Source of the DNA: Apostichopus japonicus
Taxonomy: Eukaryota > Echinodermata > Holothuroidea > Aspidochirotida > Stichopodidae
Direction: 5' to 3'
DNA: 64,000 bases
NCBI RefSeq assembly: GCF_037975245.1
Contig: NC_092569.1
Location: forward strand, 9,437,001 to 9,501,000
Within the stretch, counting starts at the first letter, position 1; every line of letters begins with the position of its first letter. Positions 1 through 10,972 of this stretch are shown here, one piece after another. The translations under genes were made by a program, and so were the position numbers. A model generated the notes under the pieces. That model saw only the letters and a list, made by a program, of their open reading frames with translations. It did not search any database and had not been told where the DNA came from.

Positions 1-454
1 AAATGCATGATAAGCCCCCCCCCAATATTTACCAAGGCTCCGAAACGTGCATCTGCCCATTTTTTAATGCATACTTGTCGATCTGTCCGATGCACACGTA
101 TATAAGTGTATAATTAAATATGATAATTGATTGTCTGTATCATGCCTCATCGAATTTTAGTGTTTTAAATAAGAGGGTAATAAGCTAAACGCTACACTCA
201 TCAACATTTTGCGTTTACACTACAAATACACGCAAGGCGTGGAACATGGCTTTATGTTTAAACGCAATCAATTATTGAACGAACAAAAACACAATATTAG
301 CATTTCACCTGTACTGTATAGGGTACATTTATTCGTGACATAATGACAGTGCTAGGTCATAGAAATTTGTTGGCAACTGCACATGGTTTGGGAATTACCC
401 ATTTGTTGACATTAAGAAATACTTTCTGTTTTTTCTTATGACATTTATTTAATT
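1..454. other. No gene seen; transposon-like C-tract at left edge
   Basis: I see no supported coding sequence. A C-run followed by AATATTT at about 16-30 resembles the inner end of the hAT-like element at 42573-43830, so the window may open inside the tail of a related copy. The rest is AT-rich and featureless. Confidence 0.4.
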
Positions 455-817
455 CAGGGGCGTCGGAGCCGGTACACGCCGGACCAATATTCACGACGCA
501 AAAAAAAAAAAAGTAGGACTAAAAAATGGAAAAAAAAAAATCTCGGAGGTATATGTTTCAATAATTTTCAATAATGATGACGGCAAGTAGGCTAAATGTG
601 ACTACTCTGGCATGGCAGGGGTCTTGTTTTCAAGCTCGGAAAGTGCCATTTCCTGCAATCTGGGAGGCATATTTTCAAAATTTTCTCCATTACGCTACGC
701 GCCAACCATGGTGGCGCGTAGCGTAGTTTGACCTACCAAACGTCCCCCCGATAATTATGATAGTTTGGCCACACTCTGAACCGCCGTACCAATCAATAAT
801 AGCTTCCGACACCCTTA
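455..817. mobile_element. Short hAT-like non-autonomous DNA transposon
   Basis: It begins CAGGGGCGTCGGAGCC and ends GCTTCCGACACCCTTA, which are imperfect inverted repeats. Flanks are ATTTAATT on the left and ATTGTAATT on the right, compatible with a decayed 8-bp target duplication. At about 631-726 it carries a motif (AGTGCCATTTCC ... GCGCCAACC ... GGTGGCGC) seen again at 1021-1116 and twice in 42573-43830. No transposase is encoded. Assignment to hAT rests on the CAGGGGCG-type terminus and 8-bp duplication style, not on a protein. Confidence 0.55.
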
Positions 818-1262
818 ATTGTAATTATTGCATTTAATTGCAAGTAGTAATTTACTACACTCAAAAACGTCTTTGCGAGAACACGTCGAGTAATAGCTAC
901 TCTCTTAAAACACCATCGAATATACAAATTACAATGTTTTTACAGATTTTTACATGCAATCTGAGAAATTGCAGGCTTGAGACCCATGTTTTAGGGCTGG
1001 GTATTCGCAGCATAAAACACTCGGGAAGTGCCGTTTCCGGCCATCTGGGGGGTTTGAAAAACCCAACATTTTCTTGTACGCTCCGCGCCAACCGATGGTG
1101 GCGCTCCGCTTAGATAGTCTCCACAAATTAGCCCCCCCCCCCAATAATTTTTCCGTTCCGCCGCGCCTGCCCCTCCCCCATTTCAGTCACCACTTCCAGA
1201 TCCGTCGGCAAATCAAATTCTCCACACCCCCCCCCAACAAAAAACCCTTCGCTACGCCCCTG
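818..1262. mobile_element. Second hAT-like fragment abutting the duplicated block
   Basis: It holds another copy of the family core motif (1021-1116), followed by C-rich runs (1132-1142, 1225-1234), and ends GCTACGCCCCTG at 1262. The next base starts the sequence shared with copy B, so this end coincides exactly with the left limit of A/B homology. I could not find a matching left terminus or target duplication, so it may be truncated or rearranged. Confidence 0.45.
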
Positions 1263-1269
1263 ATCACAG

Positions 1270-1725
1270 GTTATTACCAATCATCACTGGACGCTGGAGG
1301 TACAAGATGCAGGTGACAATAAGCAAGTTGTAAAACAGACGCTTTCTATGACCAAAGCTATAGCCAAACCTAGCTTTGATCAAAATGACAAAGAAACAAC
1401 CGAGGATATTGAGAGTAACACTTACTCTCTTCCAATTATCGTCGATCTAGCCGACAACGCCAATATGAATCCGTCTTCAATTGCATTCGAATACCAAGAA
1501 TCAGATGACGACAGAGAAATCGTAGAATACCATATTGCTTATGGAATACAAATTGGGATTGGCTCACAACCACCTTCGATTCCGTAAGTTGTGGACGGTT
1601 CCACAATGACTTCGTTATACAGGCTTATAGACCAATTTGATAGCACCAACTGAGATTTTTGTTTCAGTTTCTATGGAAAAGCTTTGTTTGATGATATTTC
1701 AGTTGAGCAGCTTGAAGAAGAATAA
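1270..1725 (+). CDS. Last two coding exons of an unidentified acidic protein (copy A)
   Basis: Exon 1270-1583 follows a CAG (1267-1269), stays open, and ends at a GTAAGT donor (1584-1589). An 84-bp intron ends TTTTTGTTTCAG at 1667. Exon 1668-1725 completes a split proline codon and ends FDDISVEQLEEE-stop. Together they give 123 residues, acidic toward the C terminus (for example EYQESDDDREIVEYH), with no predicted membrane segment. Copy B (40032-40469) keeps the same frame, splice sites and stop: I count about 6 synonymous and 8 replacement codon differences and no coding indel, while the intron differs by 18 bp. I do not recognise the family. Upstream exons in copy A are replaced by transposon sequence ending at 1262, so copy A may lack its 5' part. 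The left exon limit is the weakest call. Confidence 0.6.
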
Positions 1726-2717
1726 CCAAACTGATTGTCTGGGAAACGTTGAACAGGTTTGTTATTTAGCATCAATGAATACTGGCCAAAAAGAGAATAC
1801 AATAATTAATTAACTAATCACTTTGGCTCCGTGGATTACCTTTCACTATATACTTAGTTATTATGTTTGGTATTTAAATTTTTAAAGCGTTTGATGGTAG
1901 TTATTAATTATAAATAGATGAGTACCTAATGGGTGTGTAATAATGCATATATGCTTATATATATTCTAGATATTGCACATTATCATTGTCAATCCGTTTA
2001 TAGGTCCGGTGGATGGAGGCCACATATATCACTTGGAAGAGTATCCTGCCGTACAGTTTACCATATTAGAAGAATTCATCTGTCTTTAGCGGATTACAAA
2101 ATAATGCTGAAGTTTATGCTTCACGTTAAGGAACTTCCGTCTTTGTGGCAATTTATCTCCACTGATTGCGGCCGATTCTTGATTTTGCAGTTTTCTAATC
2201 CCTGTTATAAATTTGGTGAATCGTATTGTATTGTGTATGAAATCTGTTAATCTTTTTTCCCGACTGTTTAATGCAGCCGTTCTTATGAAAACTTGGAACA
2301 ACAGATGAATGTGTTACAACGTCACCTGTCAAGGATTTTCTGTAAACTTCAGTACTCCTTTGGAATGTTAATATGACCTTTATTTTCAAGATGATATCAA
2401 CTGCATGCATTGTGAAATGATAAATTAATCTTCAGAGAACATCGTTTCTCCATCTTCTCCTTGGACATTTTTTTTTTATATTCAAAATCAAGTGCTAGCT
2501 AAATTATTTCATATAATTGTTTATATTGCGTCTTTGGATATATTTCTCACGACAACAAACCGATTTGATGCATATTTCGTCACGGGTCTGTAATTTCACC
2601 CCCGAATCTTCTGTTAAGATAGGCGATTCTTGTTTATTTCCAGTTCCCTCTGTTAAGATCTCGGTTACGTTATTTTTTATGATGAACTCACAGTAGTGCC
2701 CCATGTAAATAATATAT
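1726..2717. other. Non-coding stretch of copy A after the unknown gene
   Basis: I see no gene. It matches 40470-41470 in copy B. Short open frames here are broken or shifted by indels between copies, so they are unlikely to be coding. It may include the 3' UTR of the preceding exons, but I found no nearby AATAAA. Confidence 0.5.
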
Positions 2718-3310
2718 GCCGCTCTGCTTCACAAGCTATCAGAAAAATTAACCAGTTGGTCTTCCTGCTTATACCTGCTTGCTTTAGCACATTCAAAACA
2801 TCGCCGCCAGATTAGTAACGCACACATATAACAGATCCCACATTAAACTATTTTTCACCAGCTTCACTTGCTTCCTGTATCTGAAAGAATAAAGTACACA
2901 TTTTTCACCCTCACTTACAAACCATCCATGGTTTTGCCCCAAACTATATATATCCAACTTTCTCACCTGACAAATTCTAACTCGCTGATTCAGAACTAAC
3001 AGTGTTATTCTCCTAAGGCCGCCACTAATTAAAACTAACATGTACGGTTAGCGTCTTTTTCAATTTTTTGGCCCCATACTCTGGAATACTCTCCTAACCT
3101 ACATTAGGAATGCCCCTACTACAGACAATTGTAAAAACTCACTAAGTCACGTGCTACCCTCATTGGATTTGTAGTTTCTTCGATCTTTTCGTTATCTTTA
3201 AGTGTTTGTTCTACTATGCTTCATTTTTGTACTAATTTCGTTTCTTGTAAAGAGATTGTCGGTATTATGCGCTATACAAATTATTATTATTATTATCATT
3301 ATTTTTTTAT
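2718..3310 (+). mobile_element. Degenerate CR1/L2-like LINE 3' end (copy A)
   Basis: Broken translation on the + strand reads like the C-terminal part of a CR1/L2-type ORF2: HIQNIAARLVTHTYNRSHI, then after stops and shifts FGPILWNTLLTYIRNAPTTD and NCKNSLSHVLPSL. It ends in GCGCTATACAAATTATTATT with ATT repeats, the usual simple-repeat tail of such elements. Many stops make it inactive. The same fragment is at 41471-42052, so it predates the A/B divergence. Confidence 0.75.
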
Positions 3311-4466
<1,156 letters not shown>

Positions 4467-4528
4467 CAGAAGCTTTATAATTACAATATATCAAACTATA
4501 CAGCAATCCACATATATATGAAATGGTA

Positions 4529-4534
<6 letters not shown>

Positions 4535-4591
<57 letters not shown>
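4535..4591. repeat. (TA)n microsatellite
   Basis: A second TA array about 75 bp after the first. It corresponds to the array at 44243-44347 in copy B, which also has a CA stretch. Confidence 0.9.
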
Positions 4592-4594
<3 letters not shown>

Positions 4595-4820
4595 ATATAT
4601 ATTTACTTCCATTCATTTAACAGAGTCTGTTCAAAGTATCTCTTTCGATATCCGGCCTTAGGAATCACGAATAATTTCGATTTGGTTAGCATCACGTTTT
4701 ATCTCTAGAGTAAGGCAAAATATGTCATCAAAACAGAACTAGTAGTGTTCGATACAGGTGACAAACGCTTACATTTGAATTACTACCTTCGTTACGGTTT
4801 CGAACCTCTGGTCATACAAT

Positions 4821-5055
4821 TAGCGTCCTTACCTTAGTGGTTAGGGTGTCCGCGGGGAGGCCCGGGTTCGAATCTGATATTAATGGCTGGCAGTATGGAA
4901 GCCATCGTTACTGTAGTAACCAAACGGAGAAAATTTGACCAAAGGTTAGATGAACCGGGACAATGTAACACCGCATGTAACGGGCCTCCATTTGCAAATG
5001 GAATGGAGTGATAGCTAAATACAATGGTAGGCTGTATGCTGCAATTGTATCATGG
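4821..5055 (+). mobile_element. tRNA-derived SINE (copy A)
   Basis: A tRNA-like head carries an A-box-like TTAGTGGTTAGGGTG and a B-box-like GGGTTCGAATCTG about 30 bases later, followed by an unrelated body. I cannot fold it into a full cloverleaf with a clear anticodon and matched acceptor stem, so I call it a SINE rather than a tRNA gene. The copy at 44572-44805 is nearly identical. Confidence 0.6.
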
Positions 5056-8000
5056 TAATTGTCGAAACTTTTTCTAAACTTCTATCTCTATATATTTTCT
5101 GAATATTTGAAATCTTATGCATACATCAAAGACTTTATGCTAAAATAAATAAGTACGAGTGACAGTTATTTGACTTTCTAACACATCATGGGTAACATTG
5201 GTTACCTAAAGGAGAGTAGGTTAGGCTATACATATCTTATGAGTTTACTCAAATCAGTAGCCTTTGATATTGTTCATAAATTAAAATTCCCATTTATTTG
5301 CAATTTCATTTAGAGCTGCTCATCACTGTAATATTTATCATTTCCAGCTTCAACTTACGTCGGATTTTTCGTCTATTTCCAAATAATACGATTTACTTTG
5401 GCGGAAAATCCTTAACTTGATTCCAAAGATTTGTTTGGATAAATGTCATGTCTATCGATGTTATGGTCCGACACAAAGCAGTAGATTTTACTGCATTTCT
5501 CAATTGCTTTATTTTGCCTTTACATAACATGTTTTAAGCAACATATGAGTAAAATGAATACTAAAACCTGACTGTAAAATTTTAGACAATGAAAAAGAGA
5601 AAGGAAATTATGGCTAGAACGGGATACGAACCAGTGATTTCTGGTCGACCAGCTTACTGATGGCTGGTTCAAATCCCATTACACTGTATAAAGTTATTTG
5701 CTCTTTTCCATTATTTCAACAACACAGATTTAGGATTGCCTTGTCTTAAAATATTCCCTTCACCAATAATGTTCATTCATTACAGCAAAATCAAATGTCA
5801 AAGGTCATCTGCAACAGCTACCAAGTAAAATCTGTACTGGTGACCTTTCTTTAACGAGATAAAGTGTTTCATCCATTTTGGCACAATGATTACAAACAAA
5901 TGAAACTTGTTACATCCTCCGAATCTCGTACCAATCAAAGCTTGTCTCTGTAACCTTAAGATTAATGTACAAAGAAAAGACTCATTTATACTGCCTCAAA
6001 CGCAATAGAAGTTTGTGATTAAACTTTTTTTTTTAAATAGTATAAAAATGGAATTCAAACTATGTTATGTCTTTTTCATGTTATAACTTATAGAATATGT
6101 ACCATTTCGAAAGAAGTTTTCCAAGTATGTTTGGAACTTTTTACCTCCGGCTCTTTCGATTCGAGTCCTAGAACTATGTGGTATGTAGTTTATCCTCAAA
6201 TCAGGGTGGCATTTGCTTCAAAGTGTAATATGTAATGAACTATATTAACAATGTTAATTACAAATGGTTAAATTTTCATTCTGTTGTTCACAACGTTCGC
6301 GCTTGAGAACTAAACATAATAATCTCATCATGAAAATGGCTGTGCAACCAAACCTAGTAAGCAAACCTAGGAAGCAGACGAATCTGTCATTTTGGACAAA
6401 AGCGACAGATGTTATGAGTGAAAAATTACGTTGTTTATTTTATATTTTTAATTATAAGTTAAGGCAAAATGACGATGGATTTCATTCGATTAAACTCATT
6501 CATTAAATTAAAAATATATAAGTTCTGCAAACTGCACAACTGGAACATTTAGCTAGTCAATCACCCAGCACGTCTGTATGCAACTTCATCCAGTGTGTTT
6601 TAATGTTTGTGAGTGCTTTCAACCGAACGTGTTACTTTCATTCAGATATCACTCAACTCTGTTAGGGCCTTGATTCCCCTTAAAATAACTCTATATTGAG
6701 ACCCAGGGTCATAGACAGATATCTACGGCTTTATCTAAATTGCGACACAGAATGTTCAGTCACGTGATTGGAAGTGCCATTTTGCATCCGTTTACAAGTT
6801 ATATATCTACGCACGATTGTAGAAAAATATGTAGTGAGTTGCCGTTGGCGTTTAAATTACCGATTGCGACCAAACATTACAAAAAGAAATCGTTTTTGGT
6901 TTGTTATTTACATTGTTAGAAATAAAAAAATACATATTTAACTTCTCAAAACAACAGAGCACTCCCTAGAAGATGTTCAATACTATTTGTCTTTGAGAAA
7001 TATGAAAACGATGGTAAGCATGTTTTGTTTTACATTGTGTATTGTGCATACCTTACCTTCACTATCTCCTCAAACCCTCCCATTTCTCCCTACCCTTCCA
7101 TACCACCCTAAACCCTCTTCCCACTCCTGATAATATAGGCTATAAGCAGCTGGAATGCCTGGTCACCATACCCATACATATTTCAATGGCACACTATATT
7201 GCTCCAGTGTCTACTAAATTAATTTCATTTTAGGGTAAACATCTGCTGGAAAAACACTGTCCCTTCCTCAGTTGACTTTTTGCACAGCTCCACTTGACGT
7301 TTTAGTAGTAGTAGTAAAACAGTAACAGTAGCAACCCCAGTAAAAACAATTTCCATTGTACCAAACAAAACTTATAAATCACGTTTTTGTCAAAATTGAG
7401 GACATCTTCTCCCGACCTCTTCCTTATAGCTGCCATTAAAAACTACTGACCTGATATGTGTAATTAATACGTTTATATTTTTGTGTAATAGTGACTTACG
7501 AAAACATCAAAACACACCTCCAGTGTTACAAGGCTCATTAATTCCAATCAAGGGAAAGCAGGGAAGGAGGTGTTGGGAGCACAAGACACCTACCACAATA
7601 GCGTATACACAATTGCATTGGTTAGTAGGGGGAGCAAATTCCAAATTTCCTCCGATCGATTAAGGTAAGGACCAGCCAATGCTCATAGCTTGTACAGTAA
7701 CTACTGTTCAAGTTACACAACCGTGCATCAATAACTACTGCGCTATGTTCGTAACACGGTAACATGTGTTACAGGTGGCACCATGTATTTTCTTACTGCA
7801 AATTTGAAAATGACTGAACTCTTGTGGAAGAGCCAGAGGGAAAATGAAGAATTGTATATAGGAAAGGGCCAACACTGGGGTTATTGAAACCAACTCCTAT
7901 GTAAGGGAGTTTGTGGGGTCCTCGCCCCCCCCCCCCCAAAAAAAAAATCAAAGTGAAATGATGCATTCTGTTGCACATTTTATACTAAAATTTAGGTCTA

Positions 8001-8789
8001 CATAAGTTGCCGTAACCGCAAGGTTTGCTTATAAATACGTTGTATGATATTGAAAATAAGGGGGGCGGGGAGACCACTTGTAATAGTGATTTAATTACTC
8101 GCCAGCTGAATACAAACTTCTGCGACTGAACGGTCTCCCAATGACCAAGTTACCCTCATTCATATACTCCTGGCACTTATCATAACGGTTTCCTCTTAAA
8201 TTCAGAATTTCGTTACAATCTATATTAACAATAGTAGAATAGAACTACCACATGCATCAAATACACGAAATCCCTCAATGGATACAAAAATGGAGGCGAA
8301 TTTCGAGTGAGTTGTCGCAACTCTATCTATCTACCGCTCTGTTAGATCTGATATGACTGCCCCCTTAGTCGAAACTATGGAGAGCCCCATTGTAAGGTCA
8401 TGCAATATAAGGTCATATAGTGCATCTAATAGCCTACATTAAGTACACAAACTATACAGATAAAAAATATTAATGGTTCCTTTCAATGACATACGTTAAT
8501 AACTTGCGTGAATGGGAGTACTCAACTTCCCACTCTCTCCCTTTTCAGCTTCATTTGGTATTTATTTGGTTTGTGGTATCACCGTGCATTTGTACCACTA
8601 ATATTACCCTTATTTACTGTCTAAGTTTGCCTCTTAATGCACATAAGACGTATAATTTCTATGTGCGAGGATCGCAAATACCCCTCTATAGGAAACATAT
8701 GCAATGACAGCACCCCTCTGTTACAAAATCCTTCATTCGCCTTCGGCCCTCCCATCAAAGTCCATGCCCCAACCTTGATCACACGTGAA
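5056..8789. other. Long non-coding stretch of copy A
   Basis: I see no convincing gene. Open frames such as those near 6264, 7042 and 7481 are interrupted or not kept in copy B. A tRNA-like inverted segment (about 5616-5690, with GCTGGTTCAAATCCC on + and GGTTCGTATCCCG on -) may be another SINE remnant and recurs at about 45340. The position near 8077 (ACTTG/TAATAG) is the empty site of the 3.67 kb element in copy B. Confidence 0.5.
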
Positions 8790-8850
8790 CATTTTGAACT
8801 CCCCCCCCCCCCACACCAACACATCTGAAATCATGTGCACACCATCGCTG
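8790..8850 (-). mobile_element. Transposon terminus, TGTGCACACCATCGCTG type
   Basis: On the minus strand this reads CAGCGATGGTGTGCACATG then ATTTCAGATG and a G-run. It resembles CAGTGGTGTGCATATG then ATTTCAAATT and a G-run at 13494-13540, and the terminus at 12779. These look like ends of one short TIR family. Full element limits were not resolved. It is also in copy B near 52200. Confidence 0.35.
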
Positions 8851-9460
8851 TATACGTTATCTGAGTAGTTGATGAACACTTCCTTAAAGTGTCAATATGT
8901 GTTTGCTGATGAATTTTGGAAAACTAATTTCCGAAGCAGATTAAACTTTTTTTATTCTAAATGCACTTTGATCACTACTTTTCACTACCATTCAAGAGAA
9001 TGGATATAACACAGGCTAGCACACAGGCCTAACATTCGTAAAAGAAAAAAAGAGAGGGATATTTGATTGGCGCATGATCTGTTGGGCGGGGCTTGCAAAT
9101 TTTAAATGAAGTTTGTAGAATCTACGGACTCGTTAAACAATTTGAAAGAGTTACTTCACTGCTCTCACCTGTTGTCCATGATGTTGCCGGAGGCTGAGCT
9201 AATCATAAGGGTTGATAGCTGTCAACCAAGTAACACAAAGGGAAACTTAAATTTGATTTTCAAAAAGAAATACGAAATTCAATGTCAAGCCTATACAATG
9301 TAATTTCACTACTATAAAAGATCATTCAAAGAGACAAAAGATAACCTACTACGAGGCATAACAGTCCTTATTTCGATTATTTGTCAATGCGTATGCTCTA
9401 AAATGATATGTTTATCGCTATATATGAATGCATGATGACCAAGATGAGGACGCTAAAGCT

Positions 9461-9990
9461 TTAAGAGAGCATTGTAAGAGCAACGAGGATGTCGATTGCG
9501 ACCATCACCAACTTGTCTCTTTCTTTTAAGCGCAGGGACGCCTTCTTGCCATCTGACAAATTCTCAGCTTCGGACGGCTGCACAGTATAACTTTTCAATA
9601 CAATATTATATTGATCCTCCCTTCTGATTAATCCAAATCTTAACATTGTATTTACACAACTGTTCCATCCATCCTTCTCATAGTTTCCTTAGCTCTCCCT
9701 ATTGTCATTTTTGTAAAACCACGACAAAAATCAAACTGTTCCTTTTCTCTCATCCCTTCATTATTTTGTACACTATGTTGACTTATTCTGTAATCTTATT
9801 CGATTCTTTTCCCATTCCATAACCTTATCACACCATTTGCACTTTATGTAGTAATCATTTCAGGGGTGGCCGGCACAGACCCTCCTCTGCCACTAGGCTT
9901 CTTGTAAACTTCAAAACGACTCTTTTCATTAACACGAAGTGCCCTTTTGTATTCCTTGTGTGTGTACAAATTGCCATATTGTTGAAAAAT
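9461..9990 (-). pseudogene. Unidentified minus-strand reading frame, broken in copy A
   Basis: The minus strand encodes stretches that also exist in copy B, including KASLRLKERDKLVMVAIDI and, further upstream, KEYKRALRVNEKSRFEV. Copy B keeps one stretch as a 97-residue frame (52862-53155), but here an indel near 9683 breaks it. I recognise no domain; it could be a decaying gene or an old transposon ORF. Weak call. Confidence 0.2.
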
Positions 9991-10716
9991 TTAATTGAAA
10001 TTAAAAAGTACAGTGTTCTTCAAAAAGGTAAGAAAAATATTATTAAAAAGTATTTCAAATAGTACAATTCGTGATACGGAATGCATAATTTTGGGGTTTG
10101 CCCCACCCCTCCCCATTAATTCAATGTCATTTGCTCACTGTTCCTCAAATGTGTACCTATCCCAAGATTGAACTCTCCTCCGCCGCCCCTTCATGACTTC
10201 GTCTTTTATGTTTCCTGCATCCAATCGTTCTCCTCGGAACCGATTCCACACTATTTAGTGTTTCAGGAGATTCTATCTTTGGATGTCTGACAGTGATTGG
10301 AGTGCAGTTTGTTTTACGCATGTACAATTGTTATTTTATTTTATGAAACTAGGACAGCAATAGATTGATATACGCCTGAATGATGTAATTGCAGGATTGG
10401 CCTGGAAACGTCTTTCCTGAATGATGCAGTAGGCTATTACTGTGGAAGAGAAATCATAATGATTTGACGTACATGATTGACACTTTCAAAAGTAAGTCAC
10501 TTTTTTTTATGCCAGACAAATCAAACTTTTTTTATAATATTTTCATATATATGTATTTTTCACGCTGTTTTGTTTCTGCAAACTGGCACTAACTTGTTAG
10601 GTCGTACTAACGTAAGGTTATAATTCAAGGCAGCTTAGACAACACATAATTCGATCAGTCCGTAAATGCATATAGGGAGATTACGTCTGTCAACATCATT
10701 ATTGGTAAACCTCCAA

Positions 10717-10972
10717 TATGTTCCTTTGATATAGATAAGTCATGACATAAACGTTATCGCTTGATAATTTCATGAGTTAAGCCATTATGATATTCTGTAA
10801 ACATTTTAAATGTTTGCAAAAATGATAATTTCAACACCACATCTATATGTTCCTTTGATATAGATAGTCATGACATAACGTTATCGCTTGATAAATTCAT
10901 GAGTTAAGCCATTATGATATGCTGTAAAGATTTTAAATGTTTGCAAAATTGATAATTTCAACACCACATCTA
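10717..10972 (+). repeat. 129-bp tandem duplication, copy A only
   Basis: The unit starting TATGTTCCTTTGATATAGAT occurs at 10717 and again at 10846. Copy B has one unit (from about 54117). The two units here differ by small indels, so either the repeat is not recent or copy B lost a unit. Confidence 0.85.

Noticed and set aside
4821-4880. Possible true tRNA gene
   Set aside because: A- and B-box-like motifs are present but no complete cloverleaf with a clear anticodon and acceptor stem; it is followed by a repeated body, so SINE is the better reading.
6264-6506. 80-residue + ORF
   Set aside because: Copy B has an early stop and a frame change in the matching sequence.
9106-9303. 65-residue + ORF
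   Set aside because: Copy B gains an in-frame stop about two thirds of the way through; no domain.
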